Source: Candidatus Methanohalarchaeum thermophilum (GTDB lineage Archaea; Halobacteriota; Methanonatronarchaeia; Methanonatronarchaeales; Methanonatronarchaeaceae). Taken from it: 64,000 nucleotides of DNA. Numbering within the stretch: position 1 is the first letter of the stretch; each line of letters starts with the position of its first letter. The notes under the pieces are model-generated. The model did not search any database. It was given only the letters and a program-made list of their open reading frames with translations, and was not told where the DNA came from. The position numbers were made by a program, and so were the translations under genes. Shown here in pieces: positions 47,529 to 56,932 of this stretch. Location of the stretch: assembly GCA_001914405.1 (NCBI GenBank), contig MSDW01000001.1:186001-250000 (forward strand). Direction: 5' to 3'.

Positions 47529-49313
47529 TTGAAAGATAAACAAAAAAAGATTTCAAGAAGGAAATTTCTTAAATACTCAGGGGCAGCAGGCGCGACAATA
47601 CTGGCCGGATCATCCCTAACAGGATGCATGCAACAGGGCACAGAAATCAAAAACCCCAACACAATAATAGATCAACAAACAGGAACTGTCCCCTCACTAG
47701 ATCCCGCATGGGTATACGATACAAGAGGAGGAGAAATACTCGACAATGTATACGAGACTTTAATAGACTACGATAGAGAAAAAGTCGATCAAATGAAGCC
47801 AATATTATGTAAAGAAGTTCCAACAAAAGAAAACGGACTAATCTCAGATGACAATACAGAATACAGATTCCCAATAAAGGAAGATATCACTTTCCACAAT
47901 GGAGATACTTTGACCCCGGAAGATGTTGAATACACCTTTGAAAGAGCCATTGTCCAAGACAGATCAGGAGGACCAGTAGGACTTCTAATAGAGCCTTTAC
48001 TGAATAAATCGGGAACAAGATCAGAAGGAGAGTTCATAGTAACCTACGACGAAATAGACGCTGCAGTAGAAGTAGACGGAAACGAAGTAGTATTTAATTT
48101 AGCCAAACCTTTCCCACCATTCTTACAGGTACTAGCGGGTAGTTGGGCCTCAATACTCAACAAAGATTGGGCTATAGAAAATGGAGCTTGGGATGGAAAA
48201 GCATCAACCTGGAAAGACTACAACGACCCTGATACCCCTCCACTGAACGAAGTCATGAATGGAACAGGTCCCTACGAATTTGTTGAATGGGAGAGTGGAG
48301 TAAGTGTAACCCTAAAAAGATTTGAAGACTACTGGAGAGAAACTGCACCAGTTAAAAACATCGTAATAGAATTAGTTGAAGAATTTACCACAAGACAGGA
48401 GGCATTAACAAACGGAAACGCAGACATAATCTATACACCTACACAAAAACTTGAACAAGTACAAGGCTTAGATGGAGTAGATTTAAAAGGACCGTACCCA
48501 ACATTACAACTTACATCCTACTTCTTCACATTTGATATAAATAGACAGGGACAAAGCGATAAAGTAGTAGAAGCAGATACATTTAGCTCCGATTCAATAC
48601 CTAAAAACTTCTTTGCCGACCAGGATGTAAGAAAAGCATTTGCATACGCATTTGATTATGAATCCTACATAGACGACATCTTCCTCGGATATGGAGGAGT
48701 ACCTCCTTCATGTGTCCCAGAGGGAGTAAGATATGTTAACGAGGATTTAGATCCCTACTCATATGATCTAGACAAAGCTGAAGAACACCTAAAGAAAGCA
48801 CACGATGGCAAAGTATGGGAAAACGGGTTCACATGCGAAGTAGTCTACAATACTGGAAACACCCAAAGACAAGTAGCAGCCCAAATACTCAGAGACAAAA
48901 TCTCACAGATAAAAGAAGACTTCACAATAAGTGTAAGAAACATAAAATGGGCTAGTTTCCTTGATGCATATATAGCAGGAAAACTACCGGTTTTTGTATT
49001 AGGATGGCTATCAGATTACCCAGATCCACACAACTGGGTAAAACCATATATGCATAGCCAAGGAACATACGCCGGTTTCCAAGGTTACCAAAAGGAAGAG
49101 GTAGATGAATTAATCAACGAAGGTATAAACACCTTAGATCAAGAAAGAAGGAAGGAAATCTACTATCAACTACAAGAAATATATAGAGAAGATGTGCCCA
49201 GTGTATCATTCGTTCAACCACAGGAACATCAGGTGCAGAGAAGCTGGATAGATGGATTCTACTATAATCCAGTATACCCAGGAGAATACTACTACAGCCT
49301 AACCAAAGGCTAA
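47529..49313 (+). CDS. peptide/oligopeptide ABC transporter substrate-binding lipoprotein
   Basis: A 594-residue SBP of family 5 (DppA/OppA). The N-terminus has a twin-arginine motif SRRKFLKYSGAAGATILAGS and a lipobox LTGC, so it is exported folded by Tat and lipid-anchored. Family segments are FPIKEDITFHNGDTLTPEDV, NGTGPYEFVEWESGVSVTLK, GNADIIYTPTQ, VRKAFAYAFDYESYIDDIFL and GWLSDYPDPHNWVKPYMHS. The start is TTG with AAAGGAGAAGGT ahead. It is the first gene of a complete dpp-like set, separated by about 415 bp from the permeases. Substrate is likely peptides, not proven. Confidence 0.93.
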   Translation: MKDKQKKISRRKFLKYSGAAGATILAGSSLTGCMQQGTEIKNPNTIIDQQTGTVPSLDPAWVYDTRGGEILDNVYETLIDYDREKVDQMKPILCKEVPTKENGLISDDNTEYRFPIKEDITFHNGDTLTPEDVEYTFERAIVQDRSGGPVGLLIEPLLNKSGTRSEGEFIVTYDEIDAAVEVDGNEVVFNLAKPFPPFLQVLAGSWASILNKDWAIENGAWDGKASTWKDYNDPDTPPLNEVMNGTGPYEFVEWESGVSVTLKRFEDYWRETAPVKNIVIELVEEFTTRQEALTNGNADIIYTPTQKLEQVQGLDGVDLKGPYPTLQLTSYFFTFDINRQGQSDKVVEADTFSSDSIPKNFFADQDVRKAFAYAFDYESYIDDIFLGYGGVPPSCVPEGVRYVNEDLDPYSYDLDKAEEHLKKAHDGKVWENGFTCEVVYNTGNTQRQVAAQILRDKISQIKEDFTISVRNIKWASFLDAYIAGKLPVFVLGWLSDYPDPHNWVKPYMHSQGTYAGFQGYQKEEVDELINEGINTLDQERRKEIYYQLQEIYREDVPSVSFVQPQEHQVQRSWIDGFYYNPVYPGEYYYSLTKG

Positions 49314-49447
49314 GAAAACCAAAAAACCTCTTTTATTCTTTTATTTATATAAACTAAGCCGATAAAGACTCATTGTACAACTACAGATTATATCTCCTAT
49401 GATTATTAGATGATTATTAGAAAAATAAATTAAATTGAAGTTTTAAC

Positions 49448-49504
49448 TTATTTGGTGTGGATTACTCTTTCTAAATCTTTGATTTAGGTAGGGAGGGAGG
49501 TCAA
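49448..49504 (+). repeat. solo palindrome S7 of the family B end type
   Basis: It follows TTAAC. TTATTTGGTGTGGATTAC and a hairpin CTAAATCTTTGATTTAGG, with an end GGGAGGTCAA. It lies in the gap between the binding-protein and permease genes; the rest of the gap (49314-49447, 49505-49727) shows nothing recognised beyond AT-rich sequence. Confidence 0.65.
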
Positions 49505-49727
49505 AGTTTAAAAATGTAGGTGAGGTTGAATGTATAGGAGGGTAGATTTCTATATTTTTGATGTGAGCATTGATCGTTTTTGAGACCGGGGAGTTTTTGG
49601 CTCTAACCTAAGTTTTTTTAATTTTTACAAGAATACTAGATAGGAAAATAAGTTGATGTAAAAATACATTTGCTGCATGATTAGGTGGATCTAAGCATAT
49701 TATAGAATAAAAACTAAGGAGAGAATA

Positions 49728-50747
49728 ATGGATTTAAGAGATTACATTATAAGAAGGCTGTTGCTTTTAATCCCTGTGTTGTTTGGGATTACTTTATTAA
49801 TATTTGCTGTATTAATGTTGTTTTCACCTAGTCAAAGGGCTGCCGTTTATGCAACAAGTCCTAAGGCGTTAAAAAATATTGACGTAATAATACAGAAGTA
49901 TGGGTTGAACGAACCAATTTATGTCCAATACTTTACTTGGTTAAAGCAGGTGCTTTCGGGTAATCTTGGTTTTTCTCAAATAGCTAGTAGACCTGTATTA
50001 GAAGCTATACTAGATAAGTTACCTGCAACTTTTGAATTGGCTTTATTTTCTGCTCCATTAATACTTATCCCTGGATTTTACTTAGGGACTGTAGCGGCTA
50101 CGCATAAAGATAAACTAGTGGATCAATTTTCTAGGGTTCTTGCAATAGTTGGTTGGTCGCTTCCTACTTTCTGGCTTGGGTTAATATTACTAATGTTTTT
50201 TTCGGGAATACTGCCTACTGGAAGACTTAGTAACCAAGCAGTTTTATTAAAACAAAGTGAAGCTTTTACTGTATATACGGGGATGAATACTGTTGATGCT
50301 CTATTAAATGGAAAGTTCTGGATGTTTTTCGATGCTGTTCAACATTTGATATTACCTGCAGTAACTTTAGCCGTTGTTTCAATGGCAGCTTTAATGAGAA
50401 TAATGAGATCTAGTATGCTAGAAGAGCTAAGAGCAAAATATGTTACGACAGCTAGAGCAAAAGGACTAAAAGAAGAAACCGTAATTAATAAACATGCAAG
50501 AAGAAACGCCTTAATTTCTCCAGTAACAACAGCAACATGGATGGTTGCGTTATTGTTTAATGGAGTGGCTGTTGTCGAAATAATATTCAACTACAAGGGA
50601 ATAGGATGGCTTTTCATTAGATCAGCACAACAACTTGATATAGCAACTGTTCTAGGTTTTTCACTATTCAACGGGTTAATTATAATGCTCTTTAATTTAC
50701 TAGCAGATATACTGTATGCTTATCTAGATCCTAGGATAAATTACTGA
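49728..50747 (+). CDS. peptide ABC transporter permease (DppB-like)
   Basis: A 339-residue inner-membrane permease: RDYIIRRLLLLIPVLFGITL at the start, LNEPIYVQYFTWLKQVLSGN, six helices, and the EAA loop LRAKYVTTARAKGLKEETVI that docks on the ATPases. The ATG at 49728 has AAGGAGAG ahead. It pairs with the next gene (9 bp gap) to form the channel for the binding protein at 47529. Confidence 0.94.
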   Translation: MDLRDYIIRRLLLLIPVLFGITLLIFAVLMLFSPSQRAAVYATSPKALKNIDVIIQKYGLNEPIYVQYFTWLKQVLSGNLGFSQIASRPVLEAILDKLPATFELALFSAPLILIPGFYLGTVAATHKDKLVDQFSRVLAIVGWSLPTFWLGLILLMFFSGILPTGRLSNQAVLLKQSEAFTVYTGMNTVDALLNGKFWMFFDAVQHLILPAVTLAVVSMAALMRIMRSSMLEELRAKYVTTARAKGLKEETVINKHARRNALISPVTTATWMVALLFNGVAVVEIIFNYKGIGWLFIRSAQQLDIATVLGFSLFNGLIIMLFNLLADILYAYLDPRINY

Positions 50748-50756
50748 GGTAAAAAA

Positions 50757-51665
50757 ATGAAAAACCGAATTAAGGAATTCAAAAAAAGAATGGCTCCAAG
50801 GATAGAGGAGCTACAATTTACTATTGATAAAATAAAGCAAAGTCCACTCACCCTGGTAGCTTTATTTATAATATTATTTTTCGTATTTATCGCAATATTC
50901 GCTCCATACTTGGCTCCACCAAAAGGATCTGACCCATACATGATGCCGAACTATGGATACAGTGCGACACCATCTCCTCCATCAGAAGAAGCAGTTTTCG
51001 GAACAACACAACAGCAATACGACCTATACTACGGCTGTATCTGGGGAGCCAGAACAGCATTTAAATTAGCAACACCAGTTTTAGGCCTTGTTTTCCTAAT
51101 TGGAACTGGACTAGGACTGATCTCTGGATATTACGGTGGGATTATAGATGAAATTATAATGAGATCAGTTGATACGGTTTTTGCTTTTCCATACATAATC
51201 CTAGCTGTGACTTTAGTTATTGCACTAGGCCAAGGCCTTTCTTCAATGATAATAGCCTTAACTGTAGCTTATTGGCCATTTTACGCGAGAGTAATGCGGG
51301 GAGAAGTACTAAAGCAAAAGGAAAAAGACTATGTTAAAGCTGCAGAATCATTAGGAGCATCTGATGCGAGAATAATGATTAAACACATAGTACCTAATTC
51401 AATTTACCCAGTATTGATTTTAGCCTCACTTGATTTTGGTGCAATAGTTATAGCAGGAGCTACATTAAGTTTTTTTGGAATAGGTTTTCCAATCGGTTAT
51501 TCGAGCTGGGGGCAATTGGCTTCGTTTGCTAGAGACTGGGTTAGCTTAAACTACTGGTGGGCCACGGTAATACCTGGATTATTTATATCAATATTTGTTT
51601 TAGGATGGAATCTCCTAGGCGACTCTATAAGAGATGTTATGGATCCCACAATTAGGAGGGAATAA
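50757..51665 (+). CDS. peptide ABC transporter permease (DppC-like)
   Basis: A 302-residue permease. One helix near the N-terminus (SPLTLVALFIILFFVFIAIF) is followed by a loop with GSDPYMMPNYGYSATPSPPS and a catalogue-typical core: YYGGIIDEIIMRSVDTVFAF, the EAA loop EKDYVKAAESLGASDARIMI and PGLFISIFVLGWNLLGDSIR, DVMDP at the end. Heterodimer partner of DppB-like 49728. It ends 6 bp before the first ATPase gene. Confidence 0.94.
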   Translation: MKNRIKEFKKRMAPRIEELQFTIDKIKQSPLTLVALFIILFFVFIAIFAPYLAPPKGSDPYMMPNYGYSATPSPPSEEAVFGTTQQQYDLYYGCIWGARTAFKLATPVLGLVFLIGTGLGLISGYYGGIIDEIIMRSVDTVFAFPYIILAVTLVIALGQGLSSMIIALTVAYWPFYARVMRGEVLKQKEKDYVKAAESLGASDARIMIKHIVPNSIYPVLILASLDFGAIVIAGATLSFFGIGFPIGYSSWGQLASFARDWVSLNYWWATVIPGLFISIFVLGWNLLGDSIRDVMDPTIRRE

Positions 51666-51671
51666 AAATAA

Positions 51672-52862
51672 ATGTCAGTTAATGCACCAAACGATAATGT
51701 ACTAGAACTAAAAGGACTTAAAGTTAGATTCGATACATACGAGGGCTTAGTAAAGGCACTAGAAGGAGTTAACTTCAACATTAAATCGAAAGAGACATTC
51801 GGTATAGTTGGAGAAACAGGATGCGGAAAAAGCGTAACGGCAAAATCCATAATGAGGTTAATCTCCAGTCCTGGAAAAATAACGGATGGAGAAATATTAT
51901 TTAAAAGAGAAAATAACGGGGTTATCGATATATTAGAGCTTTCGGACAAAGAAGTAAGAGAAATCAGAGGAGATGAGATATCAATGATATTCCAAGAGCC
52001 TGGAGAAGCATTAAACCCAGTTTATACCACAGGTTATCAACTTAAAGAAGCAATACTCTCACATCAATCAAATGAATTTCTTAAAGAAATAAAAAATGAA
52101 ATTGAAAGGGAAATAGAGGAAGAAGACAGCTATATAAAGAAAAAATTGCTTAATACCCAGATAAAATTGATAAAAAGAAACATAAAAAAAGAAGATTCAC
52201 GTTTAACTAAATATCTATCTAAAATACCCTTAATTAATGGATATAAAGATAAATTAAGTGAAAAAGCAAAAGAAAAGGCTATAAATCTACTTGAAGACGT
52301 TGAATTATCAGAACCAGAAGAAATCTACAAAAATTACCCACACGAACTTAGTGGAGGACAAAAACAGAGAGTAATAATAGCAATGGCTTTATCTTCTGAA
52401 CCCACTCTATTGACCGCAGACGAACCAACATCGAGTCTAGATGTGAGCATACAATCAAAGATCCTAAGCCTCTTAGACGAACTAAAGGAAGAACATAATC
52501 TCTCGATTCTATATATAACCCATAACCTAGGAGTAGTAGCCCAAATATGTGATAGAGTAGGAGTAATGTACTCAGGAAGAATAGTTGAAATAGCAAATGT
52601 AAACGACATTTTTGAAAACCCACTGCATCCCTACACGATCTCCCTAATTGAAGCAATACCTTCCTCTGAAAAGGAAGAATTAAATCCAATAGGCGGAGTG
52701 GTACCCAACTTGGTCAATCCTCCTAGCGGATGCAGATTTCATCCGAGATGTCCTAGAGCCAATGAGAGATGTAAGAAGAAAAGACCTAGCCTGAAAGAAT
52801 TGGAAAAAGACCATTGGGTAGAATGCTATCATTCTGGTGATAAAGATGGAGAACTTAATTAA
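51672..52862 (+). CDS. peptide ABC transporter ATPase (DppD-like)
   Basis: A 396-residue ATPase: Walker A GETGCGKSVTAKS, Q-loop SMIFQEPGEALNPVYTTGYQ, signature HELSGGQKQRVIIAMAL, Walker B TLLTADEPTSSLDV, His-loop YITHNLGVVAQICDRVGVMY. The C-terminal oligopeptide-transporter domain has PSGCRFHPRCPRANERCKKK and a final Cys, the four-Cys cluster usual in DppD/DppF. A 60-residue charged insertion (about residues 125-185, SNEFLKEIKNEIEREIEEED) between Q-loop and signature is longer than usual. Its end overlaps the start of the next ATPase. Confidence 0.94.
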   Translation: MSVNAPNDNVLELKGLKVRFDTYEGLVKALEGVNFNIKSKETFGIVGETGCGKSVTAKSIMRLISSPGKITDGEILFKRENNGVIDILELSDKEVREIRGDEISMIFQEPGEALNPVYTTGYQLKEAILSHQSNEFLKEIKNEIEREIEEEDSYIKKKLLNTQIKLIKRNIKKEDSRLTKYLSKIPLINGYKDKLSEKAKEKAINLLEDVELSEPEEIYKNYPHELSGGQKQRVIIAMALSSEPTLLTADEPTSSLDVSIQSKILSLLDELKEEHNLSILYITHNLGVVAQICDRVGVMYSGRIVEIANVNDIFENPLHPYTISLIEAIPSSEKEELNPIGGVVPNLVNPPSGCRFHPRCPRANERCKKKRPSLKELEKDHWVECYHSGDKDGELN

Positions 52863-53892
52863 AACAAATAACCTCAAAAAGTATTTTCCCATAAAGGGAG
52901 GAGTCTTGAAGAGAAAAGTAGGCGAAGTTAGAGCCGTGGATGGAATTAACTTAAATATAGAAAAAGGGGAATGCTTTGGGTTGGTTGGAGAATCAGGGTG
53001 TGGTAAAACCACATTAGGAAAGACCATACTTAGGTTGCTGGATCCAACTTCCGGAAACATATTCTATGATGTCCCTAAGGAAAAAAGAGAACAAATACTT
53101 AAATTACAAAAAAATAATGGTGATTCTTCGAAGTTAAAGAAATTAAGAAAAAAATATGATCTAGCTACTTACTCAGGGAAGAAATTGAAGAAAATGAGGA
53201 AGAAAATGCAAATGGTCTTCCAAGATCCCTCAAGCTCACTTAATCCTAGAATGATTGTAAAAAATATAGTAGGAGAGCCGCTTAAAATACATAATTATGA
53301 AGGAAATAATAAGCAAAAGGTAATAGATTTATTAAATAGAGTTGGATTAACTGAAGATCATTTATATAGATATCCACATGAGTTTAGTGGAGGACAAAAG
53401 CAAAGAATAGCAATAGCTAGGGCGCTAGCAGTTGATCCAGATCTAATAGTCTTAGATGAACCTACATCAGCTCTTGATGTTTCAGTTCAAGCTCAAATAC
53501 TGAAGTTACTACAAAGATTACAGGACGAATTAGATCTAACCTATATTTTTATTACACATAACATACAGGTAAGCGAGTATATGAGCGATAAGATAGCTGT
53601 TATGTATCTCGGTAAAAAAGTTGAGGAAGCTTCGGCTTCTAAAATAATGGATAAACCACTTCATCCCTACACACAGGCACTATTCTCAGCTAATCCAGAA
53701 CCCGACCCAAAAAAGAAAACCGAAGCAATATCGATGGAAGGAGAAATGCCTAAGCCATCAAACCCACCGAAAGGATGTAATTTCCATACTAGGTGTCCAA
53801 AGAAGACAGAAAAATGTATAAATGAAGAACCAAAACTAGAAGAAGTGGAAAAAGACCACTATGTCTCCTGCTGGAACCTAGAAAACTACTAA
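52846..53892 (+). CDS. peptide ABC transporter ATPase (DppF-like)
   Basis: About 348 residues: Walker A GESGCGKTTLGKTI, Q-loop MVFQDPSSSLNPRMIVKNIV, signature HEFSGGQKQRIAIARAL, Walker B DLIVLDEPTSALDV, and C-terminal GCNFHTRCPKKTEKC with a last Cys in YVSCWN. Like its partner it has an insertion of charged helix (about residues 75-125, KKLRKKYDLATYSGKKLKKM) between Walker A and the Q-loop. The ATG at 52846 lies inside the end of the DppD-like gene (17-nt overlap) and is favoured over the GTG at 52837. It completes the transporter. Confidence 0.94.
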   Translation: MENLIKTNNLKKYFPIKGGVLKRKVGEVRAVDGINLNIEKGECFGLVGESGCGKTTLGKTILRLLDPTSGNIFYDVPKEKREQILKLQKNNGDSSKLKKLRKKYDLATYSGKKLKKMRKKMQMVFQDPSSSLNPRMIVKNIVGEPLKIHNYEGNNKQKVIDLLNRVGLTEDHLYRYPHEFSGGQKQRIAIARALAVDPDLIVLDEPTSALDVSVQAQILKLLQRLQDELDLTYIFITHNIQVSEYMSDKIAVMYLGKKVEEASASKIMDKPLHPYTQALFSANPEPDPKKKTEAISMEGEMPKPSNPPKGCNFHTRCPKKTEKCINEEPKLEEVEKDHYVSCWNLENY

Positions 53893-53972
53893 ATAATTCT
53901 TAAACTAAATTAATTTTCTAATCCAAAAAAATTATGGATTTTTAAGGTAACAGTTAGGATAATGGTGGTTCA

Positions 53973-54236
53973 ATGTTTTCTGAAGAGGCTTGGTCATTAA
54001 TTGGATACTTCTTTGGTCTCTTGTTTGTTTCTCAGTTAATTTTAAATGGACTAAACATATCCTCTGGTAATTATGTTATAGTTTCTTTTATTGAAGCTAC
54101 GGTTGCTTATGTGATTGGAGTTGTAGTTTATTCTTTGAGGACGGATAAGGAAAGGATACCTAAAAATGTTTGGTTGTTTTATCTTTTCATGGCTCTTAGC
54201 TGGATAGTTATAGTTAGGTTGTCCAGGTTGTTTTAA
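53973..54236 (+). CDS. small membrane protein, unknown
   Basis: An 87-residue protein with three hydrophobic helices (SLIGYFFGLLFVSQLILNGL, VIVSFIEATVAYVIGVVVYS, VWLFYLFMALSWIVIVRLSR) and a short basic loop RTDKERIPKN. No family recognised. The stop overlaps the stop region of the convergent CheF gene by 4 bp. It follows the transporter operon by 80 bp with GGTGG ahead of its ATG, and may or may not belong to it. Confidence 0.65.
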   Translation: MFSEEAWSLIGYFFGLLFVSQLILNGLNISSGNYVIVSFIEATVAYVIGVVVYSLRTDKERIPKNVWLFYLFMALSWIVIVRLSRLF

Positions 54237-55108
54237 CCTATGTTTACATCTTCTAGGTGAACTTCAGTAGCTACTCTTCCTTTATTGGTTAATTGAATTT
54301 TTTTACCGTTTTTTTCAAGTATTTTTTTATCTATTAAATTTTTAATTACTTTTTTTGATTTTTTTGGACTTAATCCTAGTAGATTTGGTAAATTACTGAG
54401 TTTTGCTCCTGAGTATATTCCAACTATGGCCTTTTTTTCTTTTTTATTTAATTTAAGTTTTCTTATTTCTTCAACGATTTTGATGTATTTTTTTCTTATG
54501 TACTTCCAGAAGATCTTTAATCGATGGTCATCGAATTTGAAGTATGTAGTTATTATTTTTTTGTCTTTTTTGTAGCTTATAGCGATAAATTTTTCATTGT
54601 TTTTTTGTTTAGTTTTAACATAAGTTATTGAATCTATATCTATCTTTGAGTTTTTTAATAAAATAGATTTTTTATTTACGCTTAAATTATTTTTAGTCCA
54701 GTTTTTATCTTTTATTCTTCCGCTTACTTTTGCTGGATGTTTTATGTATACTTTTGTGTTTCTTAAGACGATTTTACATATTGTGGAAAATAGGTTATTT
54801 ATTCTATTTTTTTTGTCTTGTATTATTATTGCTTTGAAGTCTCCTTTTTTACGATATTTAATTAAAAAGGCCTTTTTTTCTATAGTAGCCTTGAGTGCTG
54901 GAGGAAGATCTTCTTTTTTACCTACATCCATTATATTGCTTTTCTTGATAAGTGTTTTTTTACCTTTTTTTGGGGCTATGACAAATTTTTTGGGGCTTAA
55001 GATCACTCTTGATTTTTTGAAGTCGGGTTCTTGGTTTAATAAGTTTTTTACTTTAGCTGATTTTGAAATGAAATCTAGTTTAATCTGTTTTTGTTTTTCT
55101 GAGGACAT
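54233..55108 (-). CDS. CheF-type archaeal taxis protein
   Basis: A 291-residue, strongly Lys-rich protein with the CheF (DUF439) plan. The strand-rich N-terminal region (SRVILSPKKFVIAPKKGKKT, then KSNIMDVGKKEDLPPALK) and the middle (FSTICKIVLRNTKVYIKHPA, HPAKVSGRIKDKNWTKNNLS) match the broken copy at 39.3-40.2 kb. The C-terminal winged helix reads KKAIVGIYSGAKLSNLPNLL. CheF couples the Che system to the archaellum. It is intact, although the copy at 39 kb and the archaellin gene are not, so it may serve another filament or be decaying more slowly. Confidence 0.82.
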   Translation of the reverse strand: MSSEKQKQIKLDFISKSAKVKNLLNQEPDFKKSRVILSPKKFVIAPKKGKKTLIKKSNIMDVGKKEDLPPALKATIEKKAFLIKYRKKGDFKAIIIQDKKNRINNLFSTICKIVLRNTKVYIKHPAKVSGRIKDKNWTKNNLSVNKKSILLKNSKIDIDSITYVKTKQKNNEKFIAISYKKDKKIITTYFKFDDHRLKIFWKYIRKKYIKIVEEIRKLKLNKKEKKAIVGIYSGAKLSNLPNLLGLSPKKSKKVIKNLIDKKILEKNGKKIQLTNKGRVATEVHLEDVNIG

Positions 55109-55212
55109 ATTTTTCTAAGTGAATTTATTGGGTTTCTTAAAATAACCCTTTTGAGCCATTATCAGATTTAATAAAAGCAAATTTTATGGCCTATAGGGGT
55201 TTTTGGGGTCTT

Positions 55213-55575
55213 TTATTTATCTTTTATCGTTTTTTCTATTTTTTTATATTTTTGGCTTAATGTTAGGACGTCAAATCCTTTTTCTTTTAGTAATTGCTCG
55301 GAAACTAATTTAGCTGCTGTTTTTATGGTTTTTTCTTTATTTCTTATTGGTTTTATGGCTTCTGATTCTATAATTTCAAATTTATCGTTTTTTATGAATT
55401 TAGTCATTACTTTGAATGTTTTATCTTTGTATTTTACTATGTTGAGAGCCATTATTTGTGATATTTTGTTTCCTGTGTACCAGCATCCGATGTCGTTAAC
55501 TTTAACTTCGATTTTTTCGTTGTTTATTTTTAATTGTTTTTTTATGGGGTTCTTTAGTCCTTCGATTTCGTTCAT
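55213..55575 (-). CDS. small conserved-looking protein next to cheF, unknown
   Basis: A 120-residue soluble protein with KKQLKINNEKIEVKVNDIGC, WYTGNKISQIMALNIVKYKD and a Lys-rich C-terminal helix (AAKLVSEQLLKEKGFDVLTL). I do not recognise it. It is upstream of cheF on the same strand with about 104 bp between, so cotranscription is plausible but not shown. The pair of Trp/Cys residues in GCWYTG is the only striking point. Confidence 0.6.
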   Translation of the reverse strand: MNEIEGLKNPIKKQLKINNEKIEVKVNDIGCWYTGNKISQIMALNIVKYKDKTFKVMTKFIKNDKFEIIESEAIKPIRNKEKTIKTAAKLVSEQLLKEKGFDVLTLSQKYKKIEKTIKDK

Positions 55576-55728
55576 GATTATCTGTTAGGGTTATTTGTTT
55601 CTTTTTTTATTAAAACTGCACTTGCCAATTTTGTCCATAACTTATTAAAAACTTTTGAAAAAATGATGTAGATAATTTCCACAACTTTATTAGTTATAAG
55701 CTCTATAAGTAATAGATAGGTTATCAAG

Positions 55729-55899
55729 ATGAACTACTATGACAAAATACTAGCGACAATTTTTATCTTTATAACTACAGCCTCATTACTAGGATACCTC
55801 ACATCCATACCAATGAACCTAAGCATGGCCTCTGGAACAACTCCTTCAATAGTCCTAATGATGCATGGTCTCTTTGGGAATGCTCCAGTAAAAAAATAA
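55729..55899 (+). CDS. 56-residue hydrophobic small protein upstream of pit
   Basis: A short frame with a good ATG: MNYYDKILATIFIFITTASL begins it, one membrane helix runs through ATIFIFITTASLLGYL, and a second hydrophobic stretch is SIVLMMHGLFGNA. It stops 4 bp before the phosphate permease ATG. The tight spacing and intact frame suggest a real gene translated with the permease, perhaps a small regulatory or N-terminal accessory subunit. It could also be the relic of a longer permease N-terminus, in another frame. Not certain. Confidence 0.55.
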   Translation: MNYYDKILATIFIFITTASLLGYLTSIPMNLSMASGTTPSIVLMMHGLFGNAPVKK

Positions 55900-55903
55900 A
55901 ACA

Positions 55904-56911
55904 ATGTTCTCCATTTTTCTTTTATTAGGATTCATAATGGTAGTCTTCGTAGGAATAAACATTGGAGGCTCATCAACCGGAGTAGCATTTGGTCCAGCAG
56001 TAGGAAGCAAAATCATAGGATACAAAACCGCAGCATTAATGATGCTAATATTCGCATCACTTGGAAGTGTACTAATCGGCCCAAATGTGGTAGAAACTCT
56101 AGGAAAAGGACTAATACCACCAGAATACTTCACAAAAGTAGCTTCAATAGCAATACTACTCTTCATCGGACTTGGAATCCTAATAGGAAACCTGCTCAAA
56201 GTACCCGTAAGTACAAGCGAAACAGCCGTAGGAGCATTTTTTGGAATGGGAGTAGCTTTTTCCGTTTTAGACTGGCAACTAATGGGAGTTATATTAATCT
56301 ACTGGATAGTTTCATTAGTAATAGCATTCTGGGTTTCAGCCGTAATAGGAAGATACTTTTACAAAAAAATAGAAGAAATCCTGAATTTCAAGGAAGGCAA
56401 AAGGAAAAAATTCGCACAAATACTAGTAATTATCGTAGCATGTTTCATGGCTTTTTCAGCTGGAGCATCAAACGCAGCAAATGCAATAGCCCCTCTCTGG
56501 GGAGCAGGAACAATAGACATGCTTCCAGGAGTTCTGTTAGCAGGACTAACAATAGGAGGAGGAGCTTTTTTACTAGGGCCCAGAACAATGAAAACGGTAG
56601 GCCATGAAATAACAGAACTACCACTAGAAGCTGCCTTAATAGTAGAAATAATATCAGCTACAATCATAACAATATTAAGTCGTCTGGGTATACCAGCAAG
56701 TCTCGCAATATCAGCAACAATATCAGTAATAGGCTTGGGCTGGGGCAGAGCCACAAGACAAAAACTTAAAAAAGATGCTACACCAAAATTGAAGTTATAC
56801 AATATAAAAACAACTAAAAGAATAATAATGGCATGGACCATAACGCCCGTGGTCGCAGGTCTATTAGCGCTTGTAGTATTTAAAGCCGCCGTAATAATAG
56901 GACTACTTTAA
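55904..56911 (+). CDS. pit: PiT-family inorganic phosphate permease
   Basis: A 335-residue membrane protein of the PiT/PNaS family with the two inverted signature repeats: FVGINIGGSSTGVAFGPAVG near the N-terminus and FSAGASNAANAIAPLWGAGT at about residue 185. The latter has the typical GANDVANA-like core, here GASNAANA. About ten helices. It carries phosphate with H+ or Na+. It is followed 21 bp later by an AbrB-type protein, a pairing seen in haloarchaea where the small gene is phoU- or AbrB-like. The start ATG at 55904 lies 4 bp after the small ORF. Confidence 0.9.
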   Translation: MFSIFLLLGFIMVVFVGINIGGSSTGVAFGPAVGSKIIGYKTAALMMLIFASLGSVLIGPNVVETLGKGLIPPEYFTKVASIAILLFIGLGILIGNLLKVPVSTSETAVGAFFGMGVAFSVLDWQLMGVILIYWIVSLVIAFWVSAVIGRYFYKKIEEILNFKEGKRKKFAQILVIIVACFMAFSAGASNAANAIAPLWGAGTIDMLPGVLLAGLTIGGGAFLLGPRTMKTVGHEITELPLEAALIVEIISATIITILSRLGIPASLAISATISVIGLGWGRATRQKLKKDATPKLKLYNIKTTKRIIMAWTITPVVAGLLALVVFKAAVIIGLL

Positions 56912-56932
56912 AAAAAGAGGTGAAATTACAGA

